From GAS188 sp044445965 (GTDB lineage Bacteria > Pseudomonadota > Alphaproteobacteria > Rhizobiales > Beijerinckiaceae): a stretch of DNA of 64,000 nucleotides. The translations under genes were made by a program, and so were the position numbers. The DNA lies in the NCBI GenBank assembly GCA_044445965.1, contig JBIOEJ010000005.1, positions 1 to 64,000 of the forward strand. Direction: 5' to 3'. This document shows, piece after piece, positions 54,931 through 63,233 of this stretch (positions are counted from its first letter, which is position 1; each line of letters opens with the position of its first letter). A model generated the notes under the pieces. It searched no databases and was not told the origin of the DNA. It saw nothing but the letters and a program-made list of their open reading frames with translations.

Positions 54931-55404
54931 ATGACGACGCCCAATCCCCCCTTCGTCCGGCGGGTGGCGAGCCCCGCTCCGGCGATCGGCGAGTGCGTGG
55001 TTCGAGACTTGCGGGACCGTCTCAGGGCCGCCGGGCTGCGTCCGACGCGGCAGCGCCTTTCCCTCGGTTGGCTGATCTTCGGCAAGGGCCATCGGCATCT
55101 CTTGGCCGAGGCCCTGTTCGAGGAAGCCTCGCGCTCGCGCCTCCAGGTGTCGCTGGCGACCGTCTACAACACCCTCAATCAATTCACCGAGGCCGGCCTG
55201 TTGCGCGAGATCGCCGTCGACGGCACGCGCACCTATTTCGATACCAATATCTCCGAGCATCATCATTTCTTCATCGAGGACGAAGGTTGCGTGATCGACA
55301 TCCCGGCTTCGGCCGTCGAGGTCAGCGACGTGCCGCCGGCCCCGGAGGGGTTCGAGGTGGTGAGGGTCGACGTGGTGGTGCGCCTGAGGCGTAAGGCAGG
55401 TTAA
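54931..55404 (+). CDS. irr: Iron response regulator Irr (Fur superfamily)
   Basis: 157 aa. LRPTRQRLSLGWLIFGKGHRHLLAE and VSLATVYNTLNQFTEAGLLREIAVDG are diagnostic of Irr, as is the triple histidine H110-H112 (ISEHHHFF) of the heme-binding site. The N-terminal heme regulatory motif (GCPWHD in Bradyrhizobium) is replaced by ECVVRD, with only the cysteine kept. It should repress iron storage and activate uptake in low iron through ICE boxes; two candidates are in this window. Confidence 0.92.
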   Translation: MTTPNPPFVRRVASPAPAIGECVVRDLRDRLRAAGLRPTRQRLSLGWLIFGKGHRHLLAEALFEEASRSRLQVSLATVYNTLNQFTEAGLLREIAVDGTRTYFDTNISEHHHFFIEDEGCVIDIPASAVEVSDVPPAPEGFEVVRVDVVVRLRRKAG

Positions 55405-55488
55405 GGCAACCGGCGCCCTCCAGACGATCGAGTCTGACGCTCGTCTTTCACGCCGCGGACGACGTCTTCCGCGCCGGTCTCGGCGCCC

Positions 55489-56130
55489 TCATCGGCGGGT
55501 CAAACCTCCTCGAGCCAGGGTATCGCCGCGACGAATGATGCTTAGCGAGGGCAGAAAGCCATCCAGAAAGCGGGTGGTGGCCGGCATGAAATGGGAGCCG
55601 TGATGGTAGAACGGATCAAGGCTCGTAACGATCATCCGGCCTCGCGTGGTCACCTCGTCGACGTAGAGGATCGGGCGGCCTTCGCCCTCGACGATAAGGA
55701 CCTCGGCGCCCGGCGGGACGGCGAACGCCCCGTGCAGATGCCAGGTGACATCCTCCTGGCGCAGCCGTCGGAGAAGCGGGTGGGATTTGGCAACGATGCG
55801 CACCCCTAGATCCGCCTTTGGATCGAGCCACCACCACCAGTTTGTCGGTTGGGGGGCGAAGACGATGCCCGGGAGCCAAAGCTCGGAATTGCTTTCGCCA
55901 GAGGCGAAAACGGTCCCTCCCGAATCGAGATAGTCCTTGAGCTGTGCCGCGCACGGCCCGATGCGGTGTGCGGGCGTTCGGCAAGGAACGATAACGACGT
56001 CGAAGCTGTCGAGCTCGAGCAAGCCGAGCTCTTCGGGCCTGACCAGCGCATCGATAAACCGCGCGAAGCGCGGGCCTTCGAGGCTCTCCACATGATAGGC
56101 GGCGCCGGGATGGATAGCGAGGACGCTCAT
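55489..56130 (-). CDS. Uncharacterised protein at end of the iron importer operon, class I glutamine-amidotransferase-like fold (2 of 2)
   Basis: 213 aa. I do not recognise a named family. It has the look of a flavodoxin-like or ThuA/GATase1-like fold: alternating beta strands (FDVVIVPCRTP, GGTVFASGESN), KSHPLLRRL, AVPPGAEVLIVEGEGRPILYVDEV and RMIVTSLDPFYHHGSHFMPA. Tryptophan run TNWWWWLDP. The paralogous neighbour shares the order nG..lP / HP / PPGA / trailing strand. Start overlaps the neighbour stop (ATGA). Position in the ferric-siderophore operon suggests a role with the imported ligand. Confidence 0.6.
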   Translation of the reverse strand: MSVLAIHPGAAYHVESLEGPRFARFIDALVRPEELGLLELDSFDVVIVPCRTPAHRIGPCAAQLKDYLDSGGTVFASGESNSELWLPGIVFAPQPTNWWWWLDPKADLGVRIVAKSHPLLRRLRQEDVTWHLHGAFAVPPGAEVLIVEGEGRPILYVDEVTTRGRMIVTSLDPFYHHGSHFMPATTRFLDGFLPSLSIIRRGDTLARGGLTRR

Positions 56131-56756
56131 GCCGCGAACCGCCCCTGATCCAAGCCCACCGACCAATCAACGACACGCTCGACCAGGATCCCGCTCATCG
56201 CTCCGTCCTCGTTGCCGCCCATGCTCCATAGTTCGTTGCCCGCATGCATGAAGATCGCGCCGCCCCGGGGTGTGCGCCATTCCCAGTCGACAGGGACGCG
56301 CTCCGGGCCGAGGCCTGTGACCTTCATCGCTCCCGGGGGGAGAGGGACGTGCCCCCGTCCATAGAATCCGGCGACGCCCTTTCGGGTGACCAGGGTTTTG
56401 ATGTCTACACCCTCGAAGATGGGATGATCGGCAAGGCGAACGAGATCGTAGTCTTGCCGCCTTCGGCGAGAGAGCGGCACGAAGGGCGCAAGCTCCGGGA
56501 GAAACGGAATGGCGAGATGGCCGTTGAAGAAGATGCGGCCACCGCGCCCGAGTAGCCGCTCGAGAGCAGCGGCTTGGCGTCCGAACCCGACCTGATCGAG
56601 ATGCATCGTGGTGATGAGCGCTGTGGCGTTGTCCAACACCTCGTCGCTGAGCTCGGTGTCATTGAGCGGCAGAACGCGGCCTTGTCCGATCGCCCCGCTG
56701 AAGATGCGATCCGGCGGACCGTATTCCGATAGGATCAGCAGAGCCGGGCCGGTCAC
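56127..56756 (-). CDS. Uncharacterised protein in the iron importer operon, class I glutamine-amidotransferase-like fold (1 of 2)
   Basis: 209 aa, no named family recognised. Strand pattern ALLILSEYGPPDRI, ATALITTMHLDQVGFGR, GGRIFFNGHLAIPFLPELAPF, then DHPIFEGVD, PLPPGAMKVTGLG and GAIFMHAGNELWS resembles ThuA/GATase1-like folds, without a visible catalytic cysteine. Coupled by four-base overlaps to the ATPase gene upstream and to the second paralogue downstream, so it is an integral part of the importer operon. Confidence 0.6.
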   Translation of the reverse strand: MTGPALLILSEYGPPDRIFSGAIGQGRVLPLNDTELSDEVLDNATALITTMHLDQVGFGRQAAALERLLGRGGRIFFNGHLAIPFLPELAPFVPLSRRRRQDYDLVRLADHPIFEGVDIKTLVTRKGVAGFYGRGHVPLPPGAMKVTGLGPERVPVDWEWRTPRGGAIFMHAGNELWSMGGNEDGAMSGILVERVVDWSVGLDQGRFAA

Positions 56757-57514
56757 CGCGAGGCCGCCTGACCAAAAAGAGGCACGACGCCCCTGACCGA
56801 CCTCGTACCGGCCGGGCTCGGCACCTCGACGATCTCGACCGAAAGGCCGTAAAGCCGCGACAGATTGACTGGCGTCAACACCGTCTCCACAGGCCCCCGG
56901 ACGCGGTCTTCGGTGCCGAACATCAGCAGCGCCTCATCCGCGACGGCGCTTGCGTGCTGAGGCAAATGGGTCGTGAAGACGATCGCGTGCTCGCCATCGT
57001 CGCGCAACACGTCGACGACCGACAAGAAACGGTCCTGGTTGCGCAGATCGAGCGCCGATGCAGGTTCGTCGAGGACCAGGATCGAGGCATCCGTGGCGAT
57101 GGCGCGCGCCAGCAGAACGAGCTGGCGCTCGCCACCCGACAGGCGATCGAGCGGCGCATGCGCCAGTGACGATATGCCGACTCGGGCAAGGGCGCGGTCA
57201 GCGGCATCGCGGTCGGATCGAGTGGGCAGCGCGAACAGACCGCGGCGCGCTACGCGACCCATCGCGACCACCTGGCGGACCTCGTATTGGACGTCCTTGC
57301 CGATCGATTGGGGAACATAGCCGATCATGGGAGGGACTTCCTGCCTCCCCTCGGAAAGGGCCAGGAAGCCGACCAAGGCTCGAACCAGCGTGGTCTTGCC
57401 GCGCCCGTTGGGGCCAAGGATGGCTAGGCACCGCCCGATCGGAAGCTCGAACGACAGATGGCGGAAGATCCATCGTTCGCCATACCGCACGCCGGCGTCG
57501 ACAAGGCGCATCAT
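56753..57514 (-). CDS. Iron-chelate/B12-type ABC transporter ATP-binding protein (FecE/BtuD-like)
   Basis: 253 aa. Walker A GPNGRGKTTL (R in place of the usual S/A), signature LSGGERQLVLLARA, Walker B ILVLDEPASALD. Missing the usual YVPQ..., but GYVPQSIGKDVQYEVRQVV is present as Q-loop. Begins ATGATG overlapping the permease stop. Pairs with the FecCD-type permease. Confidence 0.87.
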   Translation of the reverse strand: MMRLVDAGVRYGERWIFRHLSFELPIGRCLAILGPNGRGKTTLVRALVGFLALSEGRQEVPPMIGYVPQSIGKDVQYEVRQVVAMGRVARRGLFALPTRSDRDAADRALARVGISSLAHAPLDRLSGGERQLVLLARAIATDASILVLDEPASALDLRNQDRFLSVVDVLRDDGEHAIVFTTHLPQHASAVADEALLMFGTEDRVRGPVETVLTPVNLSRLYGLSVEIVEVPSPAGTRSVRGVVPLFGQAASR

Positions 57515-58566
57515 GACCGTTGCCGCCGCATGAACACGTTTCTCAAAAGCAGGGCGAAGACCGGCGCTCCGACGATGGCCGTCAGCACACCCAGCGGGAT
57601 TTCGGCCGGCGTCAGGGTCCGGGCAAGCGTGTCGATGATGACGAGATAGGTGCCTCCGAGGAGAGCCGATGCGGGCAGCAGGTCACGGTTGTCCGGCCCG
57701 ATCAGCAGGCGTGCCGCGTGAGGGATCACGAGTCCGACCCAACCGACTATTCCCGCCACGGCGATGACCGCGCCGGTGAGAAGACCGACGAGCGTGAAGA
57801 TGATCCACTTGTCGCGCTCTACCTCGACGCCGAAGGAGCGCGCCTCGTCATCGCCCATCGAGAGAACGTTGACGCGGAATCGCAGGAGGAAAAGACCTGC
57901 CGATGCGAAGAGGATGATGGGCGCGGCCAGCAAGGCCCGCTGCCAGGTCACCAAGGCGAACGAGCCCATCAGCCAAACGACGATGGCCGGGAGCGAAGTG
58001 TCCGGGTCCGCGACAAATTCGATCAGCGAGACAAGCGCGGTGAAGAGAGCGCCGATGACGATGCCGGCGAGCACGATGACCATTTGATCGGTCCGTCCAT
58101 CGACGCGGGCGATGAAGCCGACAAGAGCGAGGGCGAGCATTCCGAACAGGAAAGCAGAGCCGATGAGCGCATATCCCGACCAACCGATCAGGATCGCCGC
58201 GGCGCCTCCGAAGGCCGCGCCTCCGGAGATACCGAGAATTTGCGGAGAAACGAGCGGGTTGCGGAAAATGCCCTGGAGGGCGGCGCCGCACATCGCAAGC
58301 CCCGCGCCCGACAGAGCCGCCACGAGGACGCGAGGTGCCCTGACCAACAAGACGATCTTTTCGTCCAGGTTCAACGAGGCGCTTGAGCCGCCGAGCTTGC
58401 CGAGAAGGATGGTCATGACCGACGCAGCGGGAATCCGCAGGCGTCCCAGACAAAGACCGCCGATCATCGCTGCCAGCAAGGCGAGAAGGAAACCCGCCTG
58501 CCACATCTCCGCGCGCCTGCGCGCCAGAGTTCGGCGCGCGGTTCCGCAATGAGCCAAGACCGTCAC
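57511..58566 (-). CDS. Iron-chelate/B12-type ABC transporter permease (FecCD family)
   Basis: 351 aa, about nine to ten membrane helices. RAPRVLVAALSGAGLAMCGAALQGIFRNPLVSPQILG and GIVGWVGLVIPHAARLLIGPDN are the hallmark sequences of FecCD/BtuC permeases. Single permease gene, so it should form a homodimer. Located between binding protein and ATPase. Confidence 0.92.
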   Translation of the reverse strand: MTVLAHCGTARRTLARRRAEMWQAGFLLALLAAMIGGLCLGRLRIPAASVMTILLGKLGGSSASLNLDEKIVLLVRAPRVLVAALSGAGLAMCGAALQGIFRNPLVSPQILGISGGAAFGGAAAILIGWSGYALIGSAFLFGMLALALVGFIARVDGRTDQMVIVLAGIVIGALFTALVSLIEFVADPDTSLPAIVVWLMGSFALVTWQRALLAAPIILFASAGLFLLRFRVNVLSMGDDEARSFGVEVERDKWIIFTLVGLLTGAVIAVAGIVGWVGLVIPHAARLLIGPDNRDLLPASALLGGTYLVIIDTLARTLTPAEIPLGVLTAIVGAPVFALLLRNVFMRRQRS

Positions 58567-58582
58567 GACGAGCGCCGGTGGC

Positions 58583-59680
58583 TCAATCCGACGCGAAATG
58601 ACTATAGCCGGCGCTACCGCCGTTCATCGGCATGCGCAGAATGGCGTCCACCTGTTCGGAACTCGGCGCGTGCCCGTAAATCCGCTGATAGGAAGAAGCG
58701 ATCTCGGCGCGAATATTGAAGTCGAAGATTTCCGGATGGATGAGGTCGGCGAGCCACATCCAGGTCAAGGGCGATTCCTGGCTCGGCGGGTCCCAACGAT
58801 AGCCACCGATCGGCATCTTGTAGACGCGCTTGGTTTTCGCGGCGGCTGTCTCGGACAGGATGAAGTTGCCGTAGATAGCCGTAAGATCGAGATCATCCTC
58901 GAAGCCGTTGAGCAGGATGACGTCCGGATTCCAAGCTGCGATCTGCTCCGCGTTGACGCTTTTGATGCCGGTGAGTTCGGCCGCGGCGTTCACGCCTCCG
59001 ACGAGATCGATATAGAAGTCGTTGTAGCTGTCCTTGCCGCTGGCCCGGAAGCTGCTTTTGGCCTGCACCAGATAGAGAATGCGCGGCCTCTTTTTCTCGG
59101 GCAAATCCAGCACTTTGGGTCGGATTTTCGCCAATGTCTCGTCCCGCCAGCGGACCAGCGCGGCCGCCTTCTCGGCATTGCCCGTCACATCGCCGAGGAA
59201 ATTGATGATGGCGCGCGCCTTCTCCTCGGTCCCGTAGAGAATGAGCCCCGTCGTCAGGCCCGCATTCTCCAAGGGCGCGATGATGTCCTTGTCGGCGTCG
59301 CCCCATTGCACGACGAGGTCTGGCCGGAGCGCCGCGATCGCTTCGACATTCGGAGCAAAGCCCTCGGACGAAGCGTTGTTGATGATGTTGCTCGGGATGT
59401 CCTCGGCCTCCGGAAAGAATGCGCCGAGGATGCCGGCTCGAATCGCCGATTTGGCGAGCGGATGCATGCCCGCCAGGCGGCGCGTGCTCCCGTCCAGCGC
59501 GACCACCGTCGACGAGGACGGGATGGGGATCGCCACCATGCGCGTCGCCGGACCGGAGAGCTTGACCTCGTGGCCGGTCGGGTCGGTCACGGCGATCGGC
59601 TCGGCGAGGGCTGCGACGACCGAGAACAGAGACGCAATGATCGATGCGGATAGGAGGCGCATTCCTGGGGGATGTCTCAT
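58583..59680 (-). CDS. Iron-chelate/B12-type substrate-binding protein
   Basis: 365 aa class III periplasmic binding protein. Signal peptide SASIIASLFSVVAALA, then AVTDPTGHEVKLSGPATRMV, the interdomain ALRPDLVVQWGD and AAWNPDVILLNGF segments typical of FecB/BtuF/FhuD relatives. Internal ATG 59662 (MRLLSAS) may be the true start, as it directly precedes the signal peptide. First gene of a five-gene operon. Ligand may be a ferric siderophore, heme or cobalamin; the iron-responsive promoter element argues for iron. Confidence 0.85.
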   Translation of the reverse strand: MRHPPGMRLLSASIIASLFSVVAALAEPIAVTDPTGHEVKLSGPATRMVAIPIPSSSTVVALDGSTRRLAGMHPLAKSAIRAGILGAFFPEAEDIPSNIINNASSEGFAPNVEAIAALRPDLVVQWGDADKDIIAPLENAGLTTGLILYGTEEKARAIINFLGDVTGNAEKAAALVRWRDETLAKIRPKVLDLPEKKRPRILYLVQAKSSFRASGKDSYNDFYIDLVGGVNAAAELTGIKSVNAEQIAAWNPDVILLNGFEDDLDLTAIYGNFILSETAAAKTKRVYKMPIGGYRWDPPSQESPLTWMWLADLIHPEIFDFNIRAEIASSYQRIYGHAPSSEQVDAILRMPMNGGSAGYSHFASD

Positions 59681-59797
59681 GATGCTCTAATCGATCCAGG
59701 TTGGAATGCTGGACGTGTCGGGCCCGGTTCAGAACGTGCGATGCATGAATCCAAAAGTCAACAATTCGTGACAATATTAGAACTAATATAATTTAGA

Positions 59798-59814
59798 TGT
59801 AGACTTATTCTAAA
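59798..59814 (-). promoter_or_regulatory. Candidate Irr (ICE) box upstream of the iron importer operon
   Basis: On the minus strand TTTAGAATAAGTCTACA matches TTTAGAA-N3-TTCTAAA at 12 of 14 positions. It lies 118 nt upstream of the first gene in an unusually AT-rich promoter region that also has an ATTAG-AA-CTAAT inverted repeat (59776-59787). Confidence 0.55.
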
Positions 59815-59954
59815 CTTTGCTCGACGCTCGAGTTCATTCGAGGCGTGAAGCTGTGTATCCACGGCACGATCGGGACAAGAGTCCGCGCGAGGTGGTCAAA
59901 GCGCTGCGAAGACCAGGGCCGGCCAGTTTCCTCGAGATCGGCCGAGGCTTACTT

Positions 59955-60311
59955 TCAATTGGCCGAGTCGATCAAAACGACCAGCTCGTCGATATCGATT
60001 GGCTTTTCGAAGAAAGCGAGAGCTTCGAGGCGACTGGCTTGCGCCCGCATGTCTGCCGTGGCGCGCCCTGAGACGATGACAGCGGGAATCGAGACTTGGC
60101 GCGACCGCAGGCGCTGGAGGACTTCAAGACCACTAGCCCCAGGCAAATTGACATCGAGAATGACACATCCCCGGCCGCTCATCTCGGCACGGTCGAGGAA
60201 GTCCTCCCCGGTAGCGAACGTCACGACCGAGTATCCATAGATTTCCAGCACCTCCCGCAGCGAGCTGCGGTTGGCCTCGTCATCCTCGACGATGTACACG
60301 GTCGGCTTCAT
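59955..60311 (-). CDS. Receiver-only response regulator (FixJ N-domain-like)
   Basis: 118 aa receiver domain with acidic pair in IVEDDEAN, phospho-acceptor D53 (VILDVNLPG), S81 (IVSGRA) and K103 (FFEKPID). It ends right after the receiver with no LuxR-type DNA-binding domain, unlike FixJ. Starts upstream (60323, 60362) would add a short N-terminal tail. Partner of the FixL-like kinase 96 bp upstream. It may signal through phosphotransfer or protein interaction. Confidence 0.82.
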   Translation of the reverse strand: MKPTVYIVEDDEANRSSLREVLEIYGYSVVTFATGEDFLDRAEMSGRGCVILDVNLPGASGLEVLQRLRSRQVSIPAVIVSGRATADMRAQASRLEALAFFEKPIDIDELVVLIDSAN

Positions 60312-60407
60312 GCTGGAGACCATCATCGATCGGGTGCGGCCGCGAGCTTCTCGAGACTTCATCGGCCCACCATGATTCGCATCGAGACCGGCGCCCCGCG
60401 AGGGCCG

Positions 60408-61580
60408 TCAGTGAATTCCTCCGCACTCGACCGGGCGTGCGGGGTTTCCACGGTCAGGCACCACGTCTTGCGCCAGTGGAACAGTGAAGTGGAACGTAGC
60501 GCCGGCGGGTACGTTCAGCGTGAACCAGATTCGACCTCCGTGAGCTTCGACAATGGTCTTGGAAATGGAAAGGCCGACGCCCAGGCCTTGTTCTTTCGTA
60601 GTGACAAATTCCTCGAACAGCTCATCGGCGATTTCGGAGGATATGCCGCAGCCCACATCCGATACGGATACCCGTGTAAAGCCGGCGTCGTGAGAGGCGG
60701 TCGATATCGTGACTTCGCGGTGCGGCATGCCCTCCATCGCATCGATGCCGTTGCGCACGAGATTGACCAGCACCTGCTGAATCTGCACTCGGTCGATATG
60801 GACGTCGAGGATTCCAGGCATGAGGGCCAGCTGGACGCGCACGCCTCGACCCGCCGGTCCCACCAAGGCGAGAGCGAGCGCTTCCTCGATGATCGCGTGA
60901 AGATCGTGCCTGTCTCGCTCGCTTTCACGCCTTTCGAGAAAGCTCCGTAAGCGCCTAATGATGTCGACAGCGCGCTCTGCCTGTTGCGCGATCTTCTCGA
61001 GGACTTCCGCGCCCGAGGACGAAAACTCCGGCACGGGGGCCGAGGCTGACATCCTGCGGGCTGCCTGGATATAGTTCATGATGGCGGCGAGGGGCTGAGT
61101 GACCTCATGGACCAGCCCGGAAGCCACTTGCCCCATTTCGCCCAGGCGGCTTGCGTGGAACAACTTCGATTGGAGTTCCTGCACCCTCCGATGTTCGCGG
61201 TCCAGGTCGGAGAGATCCCGAATGAAGCCGACGAAGAGGCGCGCATCGTCGACCAGCGTTTCGCCGACGAAAAGCTCGACAGGGAACGTCGACCCGTCTT
61301 TGTGCTGTCCGGCGACCACCCGGCCGGTGCCGATGATGTGCCGCTCGCCCGTCGCCAGGTAGCGAGCGATATAGACGTCGTGTTGTTCGCGAAAGTGCGA
61401 CGGCATGAGTATCTTGACGTTCTGGCCGAGAGCTTCGGTCTGCGTGTAGCCGAACAGCCGCTCGGCCGCCGCGTTGAAGGAATGAATTTCGCCGCCGACG
61501 TCGATGGTTATGATCGCGTCGGGTGAGGTGCCGACTACGGCGTGGAGGAGGGCCGTTCCCTCAGTCGGATCGGCACTCAT
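60408..61580 (-). CDS. FixL-type heme PAS oxygen-sensing histidine kinase
   Basis: 390 aa soluble sensor kinase. PAS domain (residues ~8-125) with heme-ligand histidine H67 in FREQHDVYIARY and distal arginine R87 in HIIGTGRVV, 20 residues apart as H200/R220 in Bradyrhizobium FixL. Phospho-acceptor H158 in SGLVHEVTQPLA, N-box VNLVRNGIDAM and G-box DVGCGIS, TTKEQGLGVGLSIS. There is no membrane segment. ATG 61580 is chosen over GTG 61610. Oxygen binding to the heme should switch the kinase off. A FNR/FixK box lies upstream. Confidence 0.88.
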   Translation of the reverse strand: MSADPTEGTALLHAVVGTSPDAIITIDVGGEIHSFNAAAERLFGYTQTEALGQNVKILMPSHFREQHDVYIARYLATGERHIIGTGRVVAGQHKDGSTFPVELFVGETLVDDARLFVGFIRDLSDLDREHRRVQELQSKLFHASRLGEMGQVASGLVHEVTQPLAAIMNYIQAARRMSASAPVPEFSSSGAEVLEKIAQQAERAVDIIRRLRSFLERRESERDRHDLHAIIEEALALALVGPAGRGVRVQLALMPGILDVHIDRVQIQQVLVNLVRNGIDAMEGMPHREVTISTASHDAGFTRVSVSDVGCGISSEIADELFEEFVTTKEQGLGVGLSISKTIVEAHGGRIWFTLNVPAGATFHFTVPLAQDVVPDRGNPARPVECGGIH

Positions 61581-61786
61581 CGTACCTGCAATTCGATGCG
61601 CAAGGAACACAGGCTCTCACCCCGAATCGGCGCATGCGGGAATCGGAGCGCTCGACCGGCATGGTGATCGGGCAAGGGGACAAACTCCACAAATGGCCGG
61701 TGTCTGTTCGAAGATGTCCTGGCCGCCCCGTCGATCGATGCCGGCAAACGGATTTCACAAACGCTGCACAATAATCGTGCCGGCCA

Positions 61787-61800
61787 CTTGATCTAGATCA
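61787..61800. promoter_or_regulatory. Perfect FNR/FixK box
   Basis: TTGATCTAGATCAA, a 14 bp perfect palindrome matching TTGAT-N4-ATCAA at all positions. It is 207 nt upstream of the FixL-like gene and is the only gene-proximal target, since the gene on the other side is convergent. It fits oxygen-dependent control of the kinase operon by a FixK/FNR/ANR protein. Confidence 0.75.
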
Positions 61801-61877
61801 ATGTCCCGGCAACCAATATCTGAAGCGGCAAGGGAGGCTACTCGTGGCAATCGGGCCCAGTGACAAGAAGCCCCCCG

Positions 61878-62564
61878 TCACCTCCCGAAAATCCCCTTGA
61901 AGAACTGCGCCATGGAATTGCGCTTCTTCTTGCGCTCGAGCTCCGCCTCGTCCTTCACCCAGGCCACCTGGACCACGCGACGCTCGCCGGCGAAGGGCAT
62001 GTGGCCATGCCAGGAATTATCGGCGCGCAGGAAGGCGAACATGGTGCCCATGATGGGGGGCACCTCGACCTTGTAGGGCTCGAAGCCGTCAGGTCCGTAG
62101 AGCACGCGCAGGCGCCCGGCGCCATCATCCTTCCAGGCATCGTTCATATAGACGAGCAGCGTCATCACCTTGGCGGCGCCGTCGACATGGGACCTGCAGT
62201 CCTTCGCCTGGCTGATCTTGCGGATGGTGGTGAGGCGCGGATAGGGGCTCAGGTCGAGCCCCATCTTCTGCGACATGACCTCGGTGAATTCGGGGCTCTC
62301 GAGCTCTTCGATGAGCTGCCTGAACTTGCCCTTCAGCAAGCTGTCGTCGACCGTCAGATAGCCGGGCTTGGTGATGTTGGGGAAGTCGGCGCGCAAGGCC
62401 GGCACGGCATCGGAGTTGAGCACGTTGTCGACGAGCATATGCGTGTAGGGCTCGCGCGACACCGCGGCGCGCCGGATCGCTTCGATGTCGATCACCGGTT
62501 CCTTGAAGGCGGCGGCATAAAAGCGTGCCGACGCGGTGCTCGCGGCAGATTGGATCATGGCCAT
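61878..62564 (-). CDS. 2OG-Fe(II) oxygenase family protein (1)
   Basis: 228 aa. Double-stranded beta-helix with iron ligands H126, D128 (RSHVDG) and H186 (NSWHGHMP) and the 2-oxoglutarate arginine R195/196 (GERRVVQ). LLVYMNDAW and GTMFAFLRADNSWHGH are typical of the prolyl-hydroxylase-like PF13640 group. Lys/Arg-rich C-terminus. Paralogue of the next gene; substrate unknown. Confidence 0.82.
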   Translation of the reverse strand: MAMIQSAASTASARFYAAAFKEPVIDIEAIRRAAVSREPYTHMLVDNVLNSDAVPALRADFPNITKPGYLTVDDSLLKGKFRQLIEELESPEFTEVMSQKMGLDLSPYPRLTTIRKISQAKDCRSHVDGAAKVMTLLVYMNDAWKDDGAGRLRVLYGPDGFEPYKVEVPPIMGTMFAFLRADNSWHGHMPFAGERRVVQVAWVKDEAELERKKKRNSMAQFFKGIFGR

Positions 62565-62600
62565 GGCGGCCTCCTCTCGTGATGATCTCGCGGGCGCGGC

Positions 62601-63233
62601 TCAGCCGCGCGCGCCGAGGCTCTCCTGTGCGGCCTTGAGCTTCGAGCCCATGAAGTGGCGCGCATTCTCCTTGAAGGCGGTGAAACGGTCGGTGACCCAG
62701 TTGAGCTGGATGGTGCGGCGCGGCCCCTCGAAAGGCAGATGGCCGTGCCAGGAATGGTCCGAGCGCCTGAAGACCAGCAGCGTCCCCTCGATCGGGGAGA
62801 TCTCCATCACGTAGTCATCGATATCGGTGCCGTTGCGCAACAGACGCAGATTGCCGCCCTCTTTTTCCCAACTCTCATTGAGATAGATGAGCACGGTGAT
62901 GATCTTGCTCTCGGAATCGGTGTGTATTTGACCGTCCCGCGCCCGGATGAAGCCGCGAATGGTCGCCATCAGCGGCTTGCCCTCGAGATCGACCTCGAAC
63001 GTCCTGGCGATGATGTCCCGGAAACGGTCGCTGCAAATCTCTTCCAGCATGATCGCGAAGGCGCCCTTGAGCGCGACCGCGCTCGGCGGATGCAGGCCCG
63101 GGCCCGGCAGCTTCGGGAAATCGGCGCTGACCTTGGCGAACTGCTCGGGGTAGACGAACTTTTTTACGACGATGTGTTCGTAGGGATAGCGCTCCAGCGG
63201 GGTCGCGGCGAGCTTGTCGAAGTCGAGAATCAT
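62601..63233 (-). CDS. 2OG-Fe(II) oxygenase family protein (2)
   Basis: 210 aa paralogue of the 61878 gene. Iron ligands H104, D106 (GQIHTDSES) and H163 (HSWHGHLP), arginine R172 in GPRRTIQ. Its start overlaps the stop of the extradiol dioxygenase gene (ATGA), so both are in one transcript. The pair may act in sequence or as a heterodimer on the same substrate. Confidence 0.82.
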   Translation of the reverse strand: MILDFDKLAATPLERYPYEHIVVKKFVYPEQFAKVSADFPKLPGPGLHPPSAVALKGAFAIMLEEICSDRFRDIIARTFEVDLEGKPLMATIRGFIRARDGQIHTDSESKIITVLIYLNESWEKEGGNLRLLRNGTDIDDYVMEISPIEGTLLVFRRSDHSWHGHLPFEGPRRTIQLNWVTDRFTAFKENARHFMGSKLKAAQESLGARG

